From an uncultured Eubacteriales bacterium (lineage in GTDB: Bacteria > Bacillota > Clostridia > Oscillospirales > Acutalibacteraceae): 64,000 bases of DNA. Below the pieces are notes generated by a model. It was not told the origin of the DNA. It ran no database searches and was given only the letters and a program-made list of their open reading frames with translations. This document shows positions 51,179 to 59,106 of the stretch, piece by piece (position 1 is the stretch's first letter; every line of letters starts with the position of its first letter). The stretch lies in NCBI GenBank assembly GCA_900316455.1, contig ONCX01000010.1, positions 18,587 to 82,586 of the forward strand, given 5' to 3'. A program made the translations under genes and the position numbers.

Positions 51179-51613
51179 ATGAATACGGCTTTCCCAGCCG
51201 CTTCTGACCGCAAACGCGGCAGACCAAGAAAATTCAGAACTTGTATGAAACGCCTGCTCGCTCTTCCTGTCGCTGATCAGTCCGCGCGCGATGAGCTTCT
51301 CGCTCTCGGTATCGACGATGCCGACGCGGATAATTATATGCTCGTCACTCTCGCTGTCTTTAAAAAGGCTGTCGGCGGCGACCTTAAATTTATTCAGGAG
51401 CTAAGACAGATCGTCTCTGACAACGAAACCGATATCGACAGGAAAACCGGCGTAGCTCAACTCGATAAAATTAAGGCTCAGACTGAGGAAATACGACGCA
51501 AATTCCTTGACGACGACGACGGCGGTCAGTTTATGTCGCAGTTCTTCGACGCGCTCAGAAGCTCCCCCGCTCTCTCTGATTCAGCTCCTTCGGAGGAGGG
51601 TGACCGCTTTTGA
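51179..51613 (+). CDS. Phage terminase small subunit (probable)
   Basis: The 144-residue protein begins with a basic GRPRKF stretch. A helical region follows (DDADADNYMLVTLAVFKKAVGGDLKFIQELRQIVSDNETD), as in TerS proteins of PBSX/SPP1-like phages that recognise DNA for packaging. Sequence similarity is weak to the eye; the call rests on position directly before TerL with a four-base overlap. AGGGGGTG precedes the ATG. Confidence 0.7.
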   Translation: MNTAFPAASDRKRGRPRKFRTCMKRLLALPVADQSARDELLALGIDDADADNYMLVTLAVFKKAVGGDLKFIQELRQIVSDNETDIDRKTGVAQLDKIKAQTEEIRRKFLDDDDGGQFMSQFFDALRSSPALSDSAPSEEGDRF

Positions 51614-52923
51614 GCAAAATTAAGGGCGGATTCAGATTCGCTCCCTTCTCTCCCAAACAACTCAAAATCCTCGGCTGGTGGCTCGACGGCTCTTCCTCAG
51701 CCGACTTCGACGGCGTTATCGCCGACGGCGCTATCCGCTCCGGCAAAACCCTCAGTATGTCGCTCTCCTTCGTTATGTGGGCTACTCAGAATTTCTCCGG
51801 CGCAAATTTCGCTCTCTGCGGCAAAACCGTTACCTCCCTCAGACGCAATGTTATCTCTCCCCTTGAACAAATGCTCTCCTCTCTCCCCTATTCCTTCTCC
51901 GACAGGCGCACCGATAATCTTATCACTGTCTCCTACCGCGGCAGGGAAAATTATTTCTACCTCTTCGGCGGCAAGGACGAGGCTTCACGCGACCTTATCC
52001 AAGGCATTACCCTCGCGGGCGTGCTTTTTGACGAGGTCGCCCTCATGCCTGAGTCCTTCGTCAATCAGGCAACCGCAAGATGCTCCGTCGAGGGCGCGAA
52101 GTGGTGGTTCAACTGCAACCCTGAGGGTCCTTATCACTGGTTCAAGACCGGCTGGATCGACAGGGCTTCCGAACGCAGGCTCCTTTACGTCCACTTCCTT
52201 ATGACAGACAACCTTACCCTCTCTCAGAGAACCCTCGACAGGTACAGGTGTATGTACACCGGCGTTTTCGCCCGCCGATTCATTCTCGGCGAATGGTCCG
52301 CCGCCGACGGCGTTATCTATTCCATGTTTGACGATTCAAAAAACGTCGCTGAGGATATCCCCTTCTCTCCCGAAAGGGATTTCGTCGCTGTTGACTACGG
52401 CACGTTCAACCCATGCGTTTTTCTCCACTTCTTCGCCGCCGGTACAGGCGACAATATCTCTCATTACGTTGACCGCGAGTATTTCCACGACGGCAGATGC
52501 TCCCAGAACGGCGTTCCCGCTCAGAAGGACGACGGTCAGTATTCCTCCGATATGCTCGCTTTTACAGGCGGCAGACGCGACGTCCCTATCATTATCGACC
52601 CCTCCGCAAGCTCCTTCATCACTCGCCTCAGACACGACGGCTTCACCAATGTTATCCCCGCTAAAAATTCTGTCGCTAAGGGCATTTCCGTCGTTTCTTC
52701 TCAGCTTGTCAGGGAAAGGCTCCTCCTTTCGCCCGAATGCGTCCATACCCTCGGCGAAATTCCTTCTTATGTCTGGGATTCCAAATACGCCGCCTCCTGC
52801 GGCGAGGACCGTCCGCTCAAGGAAAACGATCACTGCTGCGACGCCCTTCGTTACGGCGTTTATTTCGATTTCGTCTCACACCCCGCTCTCCGTCCCTCTG
52901 TCAAAAGCAGGGGTACAAGATAG
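51610..52923 (+). CDS. Phage terminase large subunit
   Basis: The 437-residue PBSX-type packaging motor/nuclease shows Walker A DGAIRSGKTLSMSLSF, Walker B GVLFDEVALMPESF and the C-terminal RNase H-like nuclease with VAVDYGTFNPCVFL, then PIIIDPSASSF and CCDALRYGVYFDF as acid-containing motifs. It cuts and pumps DNA into the prohead through the portal. The start is TTG overlapping the TerS stop (TTGA), behind GGAGGAGGG. The motifs look intact, so packaging ability may be kept. Confidence 0.93.
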   Translation: MSKIKGGFRFAPFSPKQLKILGWWLDGSSSADFDGVIADGAIRSGKTLSMSLSFVMWATQNFSGANFALCGKTVTSLRRNVISPLEQMLSSLPYSFSDRRTDNLITVSYRGRENYFYLFGGKDEASRDLIQGITLAGVLFDEVALMPESFVNQATARCSVEGAKWWFNCNPEGPYHWFKTGWIDRASERRLLYVHFLMTDNLTLSQRTLDRYRCMYTGVFARRFILGEWSAADGVIYSMFDDSKNVAEDIPFSPERDFVAVDYGTFNPCVFLHFFAAGTGDNISHYVDREYFHDGRCSQNGVPAQKDDGQYSSDMLAFTGGRRDVPIIIDPSASSFITRLRHDGFTNVIPAKNSVAKGISVVSSQLVRERLLLSPECVHTLGEIPSYVWDSKYAASCGEDRPLKENDHCCDALRYGVYFDFVSHPALRPSVKSRGTR

Positions 52924-52959
52924 TTTATTACATTATATTTGATGAAGGAGTGATTTCTT

Positions 52960-54342
52960 TTGACGGTCAAGCCTACAGATTTTATTCTCGCCGAGCTTGG
53001 CGGACTTTGGGGGCAGGATATCCTTGAGGATATCTCCCGCACTATCCGCCTTTACGACTTCTACGACGGCAGGGGTCAGAACTGGCAGGTCGCTTCCGGT
53101 CTGGATTACAAGCCTACAAGAAAAAAGGTCAATCTCGTTAAAAAGCTTATCAAGCGTGAAGCCGGTTTTATGTTCGGGCGTTCCCCTGAAATCAATCTCA
53201 GATCCCGCTTCGCTGACCCTGACGACATCGCTCGCGCTCAGGCGCTTCTCGACGGTATTCTTGAAAATTCCCGCTTCAAAAACAAGCTCATTCAGGCGGC
53301 ACGCGATTGCTTTATCGGCAGACGCGTCGCTCTTAAAATCAGCGGCGCTCCCGGCAGGGAGCCACGTGTCACATTCCGCCCCTCCTTTGAATTCGTCTAT
53401 TCTACAGCCGACGACGACTGCGATTCCCTCGACAAAATCATCTTCTTCTATCAGACCAATTCTGAGTCCCTCCGCGAAAAGCAGCGCATCTGGAAACAAA
53501 AGTATTTTATGCGCGACGGTCGCTGCTTCCTCAATGAGGGCATTTTTGACGGCTTCGGACGCATTGTCAGCGGCGGCGGGGATATTGACACCGGTCTTGA
53601 TTTCATTCCAGCCTTCGTTATCGTCAACGAGGGTCTTTCGGGCGACCTTAAAGGCGAAAGCGACGTGGAAGAGCTTATCGACCTCCAGAACGCCTACAAT
53701 CACCTTAATTCCGACGACGCGGACGCTCTTAAATTCAATATGTTCCCTCAGACCGTCGCTACCGACGCTAAGGCTGAATCTCTCGACAATATCCGTCTCT
53801 CTCCCGGCGCTCTCGTCGATTTGCAGACCGACCCCGCCGTTATGGGCGACAGCGCTTCAAGACAGGCAAAGCTCCAGAAGCTTGAATCCGGCTTCGGCTA
53901 TTCTGACCGTTTTGAAGCCGCTATCAACCGTACCAAAAACGATATGTTCGACTTGATGAGCGTTCCTAACGTCACCCTCGAACAGCTAAAGGGTCTTATG
54001 CAGTCCGGCAAGAGTATGCGCGCTCTCTATTGGGAGCTTATCTCCAGATGCGAGGAAAAATGGGCTTCGTGGGAACCTGCTCTAAAATGGCTCGCTATCG
54101 CTTTGCTTAAAATGCGCGCCGTTTATCTCGGCGGGGTTTTTCCCGACGGTATCTTTGCCGAAATCGAACACCTTTATCCTATTCTTGAGGACGATTTTAC
54201 CGAAATGTCCAATGACAGACAGGAAGTCGCCGCTCACCTCCGCAGCCGCAAAAGCTATATCCAAAAATGGACTGTCGCTCCTGACGCCGACGCGGAGCTT
54301 CGCGCTATCGCTCACGAATTTTCCCTCTCTGACGTGGAATGA
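52960..54342 (+). CDS. Phage portal protein, SPP1 gp6 type
   Basis: The 460-residue protein forms the dodecameric portal ring through which DNA enters. It shows the family pattern with YKPTRKKVNLVKKLIKREAGFMFGRSPEI near the N-terminus, a long central alpha/beta region with FVIVNEGLSGDLKGESDVEELIDLQNAYN, and the C-terminal LMSVPNVTLEQLKGLMQSGKSMRALYWELISRCEEKW. The start is TTG behind GAAGGAGTG. Between it and the next gene 130 bases contain only a T-rich run and a ribosome site. Confidence 0.9.
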   Translation: MTVKPTDFILAELGGLWGQDILEDISRTIRLYDFYDGRGQNWQVASGLDYKPTRKKVNLVKKLIKREAGFMFGRSPEINLRSRFADPDDIARAQALLDGILENSRFKNKLIQAARDCFIGRRVALKISGAPGREPRVTFRPSFEFVYSTADDDCDSLDKIIFFYQTNSESLREKQRIWKQKYFMRDGRCFLNEGIFDGFGRIVSGGGDIDTGLDFIPAFVIVNEGLSGDLKGESDVEELIDLQNAYNHLNSDDADALKFNMFPQTVATDAKAESLDNIRLSPGALVDLQTDPAVMGDSASRQAKLQKLESGFGYSDRFEAAINRTKNDMFDLMSVPNVTLEQLKGLMQSGKSMRALYWELISRCEEKWASWEPALKWLAIALLKMRAVYLGGVFPDGIFAEIEHLYPILEDDFTEMSNDRQEVAAHLRSRKSYIQKWTVAPDADAELRAIAHEFSLSDVE

Positions 54343-54474
54343 TTCCCGTTGCTTTTTTTTCATTGACTTTTCCCGATGTATTGTCCCACTCTACATCTAT
54401 ACTATTATATTTTGCCGACGGGCTGGCGCTCACTTTTTTTTATCCGCGCCGAAACGGAAGGAGTACATGCTATC

Positions 54475-55068
54475 ATGGATAATCTTCAGAACACCGGTAT
54501 TCAGACTATTTCCGACGCTGACGCTGAAAGAATCGCCGATTCGCTCGCTGCCGCGCTCGATTCACGCAGACAGCGAGCCGAACGCTCCGTTATCAATTCT
54601 TTCGCCCGTCAGAACAACCTCAGCACCGAATTGCTTGAAAGCCTTATTCGGCAGCGAAGCCAACGTCAGTCACCCTCCATTCCCGCCGATGTGCAGGCGA
54701 TCATTGACAAAAAACTCAGGGACGCGGACGACAGGCTCATTCGCGCTGAAATCAGAAACGCTGGCTCTCAGCTCGGTCTTATCGATTCCGACGCGGCTTT
54801 TGCCCTTATGGACAAATCCGCTGTCGGCGTCGGCGACGACGGCTCCGTTTACGGTGTGCGCGAGTCCCTCGCCGAACTTCTTAAAGACAAGCCCTATCTC
54901 GCTTCCCGCCCCTCCGGTTCTACCGGTCGCACGGGCAATTTCCCCCGCCAATCCTCCGACGCCTCCGTTTATGCCTCGCAGCTCGCTCACGCAAGGGATT
55001 CCGGCAACAATTCCCTCGCTGCCGCTATTATCTCTGAAGCTGCTTCTAACGGCATTCTCCTTAGGTAA
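54475..55068 (+). CDS. Phage scaffold-like protein
   Basis: The 197-residue protein lies between portal and capsid, the place of the scaffold gene in SPP1-like phages. It is rich in Arg/Gln/Ala/Ser and largely helical (DADAERIADSLAAALDSRRQRAERSVINSFARQNN, ADVQAIIDKKLRDADDRLIRAEIRNAG), with a low-complexity C-terminus. Scaffold proteins direct prohead assembly and leave before packaging. The ATG at 54475 follows GGAAGGAG. Sequence identity to known scaffolds is not evident, so the call is positional. Confidence 0.7.
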   Translation: MDNLQNTGIQTISDADAERIADSLAAALDSRRQRAERSVINSFARQNNLSTELLESLIRQRSQRQSPSIPADVQAIIDKKLRDADDRLIRAEIRNAGSQLGLIDSDAAFALMDKSAVGVGDDGSVYGVRESLAELLKDKPYLASRPSGSTGRTGNFPRQSSDASVYASQLAHARDSGNNSLAAAIISEAASNGILLR

Positions 55069-55206
55069 ATTTTAATTCGTAATTCGGAATGCGGAATGCG
55101 GAATTATTTCTAATTCGGAACTGCGTTTTCATTCAGGAATTGCATTGCCGTCCGCAATAATTACGAATTACGAATTACGAATTCCGCATTGATATGCATT
55201 CCGCAT
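55069..55206. repeat. Palindromic cluster repeat, copy A
   Basis: The left arm AATTCGGAATGCGGAATGCGG and right arm AATTACGAATTCCGCATT are inverted copies of each other. The core between them is CGGAACTGCGTTTTCATTCAGG..TTGCATTGCCGTCCGCAATAATTACGAATT. The same arms and core recur at 57583, 62003 and, degenerate, at 63176. This copy ends 12 bases before the ribosome site of the capsid gene. Confidence 0.88.
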
Positions 55207-55232
55207 TATTTTTGAAAGGATTTGATTTTTTT

Positions 55233-56174
55233 ATGGCAAATGTTAACGCTACCGGCACTGTTTTTAATCTGCCTAATTTCGCAGGTCAGCTCTATTCCTC
55301 TACTCCCGCTGTCACACCTTTCCTCAGCCTTATTCAGTCCAAGGCTGTGAAAACCGACAACTTCCAGTTCCCTACCGGCGTTGAGTATACCCTCGACGCC
55401 GCTTCTCAGCCCGCTATCTCAGAGACGGCTTCTCTTACCGCGCCTACCGCAGTCAGCTACGTCCGCTCCCAGAATACCAACGTTACTCAGATATTTCATG
55501 AGAAAATCTCCGTGACCTACGCCAAACAGTCCAGCGGCGGCAGACTCAGCGGCGTTACCTCCTCGCTTGACCAGAGCTGCGCCCCAAATGAATTGGATTT
55601 CCAGACCGCAAGGGCTATTGAGAAAATCGCCCGCGATGTTGAATATACCTTCATTAACGGCGTTTACCAGCTCGCAGGCAATTCCTCCCAGGCTAACAAG
55701 ACCCGCGGTATGCTCGCCGCCGCCGGTACTGTCGTTAATTGCCAGAATGCCGCGCTCACTCAGTCCGTACTTAATTCAGCATTCAAAAACGCCTTCGACG
55801 CTGGCGCTGATTTTACCGATATGGTCCTTATCTGCGGTCCTGCCGTTAAACAGAAGCTCTCTGCTGTCTACGCCTCTCAAGCAGGTTTTAACCTCCCTGA
55901 GTCCCGCAACGTCGGCGGCGTGAACCTTATCTCGCTTGAAACCGATTTCGGCCCCGTCCGCATTCTGCTCGACCGCTTTATGCCCTCCGGCGTCCTCCTC
56001 GGCGCGGATATCTCCTGCATTCGCCCCGTTGAACAGGACGTTCCGGACAAGGGCAACTTCTTCCGCGAGCCGCTCTCTAAATCCGGCGCGGCTGAGGAAT
56101 ATCAGATCTTCGGTCAGATCGGTCTCGATCACGGCCCCGCCTGGAAGCATTTCAAAATCACCAACATCGCTTAA
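55233..56174 (+). CDS. Major capsid protein, DUF5309 / SU10 type
   Basis: The 313-residue protein matches the DUF5309 capsid family: an N-terminal LPNFAGQLYSSTPAVTPFLSLIQSKAVKTDNFQFPTGVEYTLDAA arm, then AQIFHEK-like FHEKISVTYAKQSSGGR, FTDMVLICGPAVKQKLSAVYASQ and a C-terminal YQIFGQIGLDHGPAWKHFKI. It would build the icosahedral shell. The ATG at 55233 follows GAAAGGATTTG. The ribosome site comes directly after repeat copy A, and no other promoter is seen. Confidence 0.88.
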   Translation: MANVNATGTVFNLPNFAGQLYSSTPAVTPFLSLIQSKAVKTDNFQFPTGVEYTLDAASQPAISETASLTAPTAVSYVRSQNTNVTQIFHEKISVTYAKQSSGGRLSGVTSSLDQSCAPNELDFQTARAIEKIARDVEYTFINGVYQLAGNSSQANKTRGMLAAAGTVVNCQNAALTQSVLNSAFKNAFDAGADFTDMVLICGPAVKQKLSAVYASQAGFNLPESRNVGGVNLISLETDFGPVRILLDRFMPSGVLLGADISCIRPVEQDVPDKGNFFREPLSKSGAAEEYQIFGQIGLDHGPAWKHFKITNIA

Positions 56175-56200
56175 CTTCTCACTCCGGAGGCTTCTTCTCT

Positions 56201-56512
56201 ATGGCTGACATTATCAACGACGGCGATTACTCCGCTCTGCTCCCTCTGCTGAGATTCAATCTCAGGGAAAATTCCGGCGAATGCGCCTGCTCCGCTTTCT
56301 CTCAGGAACAGCTCCTTTTGCTTCTCGGCAAGCATTCCGGCGACGTTAACGCCGCTTCCTACGAGGGGCTTCTCATTAAGGCTAAATGCGATTCCGTCTC
56401 GCTTCCCGACGGTATCAGTCTCCCTGACGGCAGAAATTACTGGCTCGCTCTCGCAAGACTCTACCGCCCCGCACGTTCCCGCAATATCCCTCGCGCAGAG
56501 GAGGCGGTCTGA
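56201..56512 (+). CDS. Phage head-tail connector (putative)
   Basis: This 103-residue, mostly helical protein lies directly after the capsid gene, where Firmicute siphophages encode the head-tail connector (gp15-like). It shows SALLPLLRFNLRENSGECACSAFSQEQLLLLLGKHSGDVNAASYEGLLIKA. A motif-level match is weak; the call is mainly positional. A CTCCGGAGG site precedes the ATG. Confidence 0.68.
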   Translation: MADIINDGDYSALLPLLRFNLRENSGECACSAFSQEQLLLLLGKHSGDVNAASYEGLLIKAKCDSVSLPDGISLPDGRNYWLALARLYRPARSRNIPRAEEAV

Positions 56513-56513
56513 T

Positions 56514-56885
56514 TTGGCTCTCGATACCGCCGTCTCTTCCCTCAGATGCAGACTGTGCAGAAACGGGCTCCTCGATGATTTTGAGGTCTATTCCCGCTCC
56601 GAGGGTCCTTTCGGAACGCAGCTGCCCCCTGTGCTTTTCGCTTATACCAGCGGTTATTTTTATTCCAAAAACAACCGTCATCTCGCTAATGTTATAGAAA
56701 TTGCCGGATATATCCCTGAAAGCACCTGCCATAATTTCAGACTCCTCGCTTTCGACGACAACGCTTCCGCCGGTGACCTTATTCTCATCGGCGGAGTATT
56801 CTATCGCGCCGCATGCGTCAGGGATATATCCCCTTCTTGCAGAATTATTGATCTGGAGGCTGATTCGGTTGAAGCTCAGAATTGA
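56514..56885 (+). CDS. Phage head-closure-type protein (putative)
   Basis: The 123-residue protein follows the connector by one base and starts with TTG behind GGAGGCGG. Beta-rich segments (RSEGPFGTQLPPVLFAYTSGYFYSKNN, RLLAFDDNASAGDLILIGGVFYRAACVRDIS) fit the small beta-barrel head-closure proteins (gp16 of SPP1) that sit at this locus. Its end overlaps the next gene by 17 bases. Confidence 0.62.
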   Translation: MALDTAVSSLRCRLCRNGLLDDFEVYSRSEGPFGTQLPPVLFAYTSGYFYSKNNRHLANVIEIAGYIPESTCHNFRLLAFDDNASAGDLILIGGVFYRAACVRDISPSCRIIDLEADSVEAQN

Positions 56886-57219
56886 CATTGACCCCCTTAT
56901 CTCCGGTCTTTCCGCTTATTCCGCAAACGCCCGCGTATGCCTCCGCCGCTCCGGCTCCGCTGCCGCTCTCAATATGGAATCCTTCGCCAAAGCCAATCGC
57001 CCCTGGACTGACAGAACGGGTATGGCAAGACGCACTATTCAGGGCGTTTCCGCTTTCGACGGCAGCCTTTTTTCCGTCGGCGTTGAGGGTCATATGCCCT
57101 ATTCCGTTTTCCTTGAGCTTGGCTTCGGCGGCAGATACTCCATTCTCGCCCCCGCCGTTCACCACTTCGCTCCTCAAGCCCTGCTCGGCTTCGCTAACGC
57201 TCTCCACAGTATGAAATGA
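56869..57219 (+). CDS. HK97 gp10-like minor head/tail component (putative)
   Basis: The 116-residue protein has the basic helix RSGSAAALNMESFAKANRPWTDRTGMARRTIQG and then YSVFLELGFGGRYSILAPAVHHFAPQALLGFANALH, the layout of HK97-gp10-like proteins. The start is TTG at 56869, nine bases behind GGAGG; the longer open frame upstream runs through the previous gene. It likely joins head completion and tail attachment. Confidence 0.7.
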   Translation: MKLRIDIDPLISGLSAYSANARVCLRRSGSAAALNMESFAKANRPWTDRTGMARRTIQGVSAFDGSLFSVGVEGHMPYSVFLELGFGGRYSILAPAVHHFAPQALLGFANALHSMK

Positions 57220-57226
57220 GGCAGTC

Positions 57227-57574
57227 ATGAATTATTCCGATATCATTAACACCCTTTCCAACGCGGATATCGACGTCGCTTTGCCTGCCGCAAAACAGGG
57301 CGTATGCACCTCGCCTTACGTTGTCGTGCAAAGCTCCGGCACTTATCCCTATGCTATATCCCGTTCCTTGTGCTATTCGCTCGTCACCGTGCGCTGCTTC
57401 GTCCCGCTGAATTCCTATCAGCTGCTCGATACTCTCGTCAGGAGCGTTTCTGACGCTCTCGCTCCTCTCGCTCCCGACCTCAGAGCTACCGGAAATCAGT
57501 CGCTCCATTCCGTTAACGACAAATTCCGCGCTCACGAATGCAGCGTTCAGTACCTTTTTCAGCACAGAATTTAA
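57227..57574 (+). CDS. Phage tail terminator / minor protein (putative)
   Basis: The 115-residue protein (SDIINTLSNADIDVALPAAKQGVCTSPYVVVQSSGTYPYAISRSLCYSLVTVRCFVPLNSYQLLDTLVRSVSDAL) has the alpha/beta profile and position of a tail terminator that caps the tail tube. It starts with ATG behind GAGGCAG and is followed by repeat copy B. Confidence 0.68.
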   Translation: MNYSDIINTLSNADIDVALPAAKQGVCTSPYVVVQSSGTYPYAISRSLCYSLVTVRCFVPLNSYQLLDTLVRSVSDALAPLAPDLRATGNQSLHSVNDKFRAHECSVQYLFQHRI

Positions 57575-57582
57575 TTATTATT

Positions 57583-57740
57583 AATTCGGAATTATTTTTT
57601 AATTCGGAATTCGGAATGCGGAATGCGGAATTATTTTTTTTAATTCGGAACTGCGTTTTCATTCGGGCAATGCATTGCCGTCCGCTATAATTACGAATTA
57701 CGAATTCCGCATTCCGCATTAATATGCATTCCGCATTGAT
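57583..57740. repeat. Palindromic cluster repeat, copy B
   Basis: It has the same arms and core as copy A, with an extra outer AATTCGGAATTATTTTTT unit. The core holds the perfect 14-base palindrome GGCAATGCATTGCC. It ends 8 bases before the ribosome site (GAAAGGATTG) of the tail tube gene. Confidence 0.9.
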
Positions 57741-57762
57741 ATGAAAGGATTGATAATTCACT

Positions 57763-58458
57763 ATGGCTAATATGCAGATGGCTATTGCCAATATCGAGCG
57801 CATCGATATTATTACCGGAGATTCGCCCCCAAGAGTCCTCTCTTTTGACTCCGCAAGCGACGCTTCCGCTCAGGCTCAGATCTCCGCAGGCTCCGAAAAG
57901 GAACTCCGTATTAAAAATCAGATCGTCGCTCAGAATTTTTCCGAGGATATCGTTAAGGGATTCAATATTTCCTTTACCGATTCCACCTTCTCTCCCGAAG
58001 TCTTCGCTCTCGTGGACGGCGGTCAGAGCTATGTCTCCGATTCCGGCGCTTATACGTGCTATTCCGCTCCCGCCGCCGGTCAGGTCGTTTCCCGCACCAA
58101 ATGCACTCTCGTCATATATTCCTCCGAAAAGGACTACGACGGGCATTCCCTTTCGTTCACGGCATTCGCCTTCCCAAACGCCTCCGGCTCCCCCGCTTCC
58201 GTCTCCCTCAGGGACGGCGAATTCTTCGCCCCCTCCTACACCCTCAAAAGCAGACCGTCAAAAGGCTCAAGCCCTATGACCGTCCTTTCCCTCCCGTCAA
58301 TGCCGGTTATCGTCGGCTCCGCCGCTGACCTTCCCCCGTCCCCCGTCGCCGGTAAAACCGTAATTCTCGCCGCCGCATCCGGTATCGCGGGTCTTGCTTC
58401 CAATATCTCCGCAGGCACTTACGCTCTCTACACAAGCTCCGGCTACGCGGCTATCTGA
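57763..58458 (+). CDS. Phage major tail tube protein
   Basis: This 231-residue beta-rich protein has the position and profile of siphophage tail tube proteins: ANIERIDIITGDSPPRVLSFDSASDAS, GSEKELRIKNQIVAQNFSEDIVKGFNISFTDSTFSPEVFALVDGG, and a C-terminal Pro-rich Ig-like extension (FAPSYTLKSRPSKGSSPMTVLSLPS). Tube hexamers stack on the tape measure. Repeat copy B lies directly before its ribosome site, as copy A does before the capsid gene; these are the two most abundant virion proteins. Confidence 0.8.
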   Translation: MANMQMAIANIERIDIITGDSPPRVLSFDSASDASAQAQISAGSEKELRIKNQIVAQNFSEDIVKGFNISFTDSTFSPEVFALVDGGQSYVSDSGAYTCYSAPAAGQVVSRTKCTLVIYSSEKDYDGHSLSFTAFAFPNASGSPASVSLRDGEFFAPSYTLKSRPSKGSSPMTVLSLPSMPVIVGSAADLPPSPVAGKTVILAAASGIAGLASNISAGTYALYTSSGYAAI

Positions 58459-58499
58459 TTATTCTTTTTTTTATTTTGAAAAGGACTGGTTTTTTTATT

Positions 58500-58913
58500 A
58501 TGAATTCCGTTGATTCAATCAGAACATCTCAGCTCGTTTCGCTCCCCGGCTGGGACGGCGGGAATTGGGAGTGCGAGCTGAAACGTCCCTCTATCCTCGC
58601 GATGGCCGCTTCCGGCGCTATACCCAACCCGCTGATGAAAACCGCCAGAAGGCTCTTTTACAGCGGCGTTTCCCCCGACGGCGGCGATCTTGCCGAGGAA
58701 GGGCGCGTGCTGCTCGAAATCGCCCGCGCCGCTCTGGTGAAGCCTTCCTTCGACGAGCTGCGGAAAGCCGGAATCGAGCTGACGGACGAGCAGTTGGTGG
58801 CTATCTTCCAATTCACTCAGTTGGGGGTCAAGGCTCTCGACCGATTTCGTGGATTCGCCAGCAATAATGACGGTGATATTCATGGCTCAGAGGTTCCGGA
58901 GCAGACCAAGTGA
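58500..58913 (+). CDS. Tail assembly chaperone (putative)
   Basis: This 137-residue protein (MNSVDSIRTSQLVSLPGWDGGNWECELKRPSILAMAASGAIPNPLMKTARRLF, then a helical FDELRKAGIELTDEQLVAIFQFTQLGVKALDRFR) lies between the tail tube and tape-measure genes, the usual place of the gpG-type chaperone. The ATG follows AAAGGACTGG. The next frame overlaps its end in +1, which recalls the gpG/gpGT arrangement. Confidence 0.68.
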   Translation: MNSVDSIRTSQLVSLPGWDGGNWECELKRPSILAMAASGAIPNPLMKTARRLFYSGVSPDGGDLAEEGRVLLEIARAALVKPSFDELRKAGIELTDEQLVAIFQFTQLGVKALDRFRGFASNNDGDIHGSEVPEQTK

Positions 58914-59106
58914 TCTTCTTCAAATTACCGACGGCTTTGCCGCCTATTGCTTCGACGAGGTATGCTGCTATATCCTCTCCCAGATCGACGAGGGCAAACG
59001 CCCTTTCTTTCGCCGGACACAGAACTTGTACGGGAATTTTACGGCAAATTCCCGTACCGTTGAAATTCTTCAGAATCTCGGCGCGGAGGTGAAACGCTTT
59101 GATTAA
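58882..59106 (+). CDS. Second tail chaperone-type protein (putative)
   Basis: The 74-residue protein (AQRFRSRPSDLLQITDGFAAYCFDEVCCYILSQIDEGKRPFFRR) has the AYCFDEVCxYI helix seen in the small product that precedes the tape measure in many Firmicute siphophages. It overlaps the end of the previous gene by 32 bases in the +1 frame and has only a weak ribosome site (GGTGATATTC). Translation may depend on coupling or recoding. Confidence 0.6.
   Translation: MAQRFRSRPSDLLQITDGFAAYCFDEVCCYILSQIDEGKRPFFRRTQNLYGNFTANSRTVEILQNLGAEVKRFD

Noticed and set aside
55069-57740. Insertion sequence at repeats A and B
   Set aside because: No transposase frame is present and the elements are under 170 bases. 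A MITE-like origin is possible but not shown.
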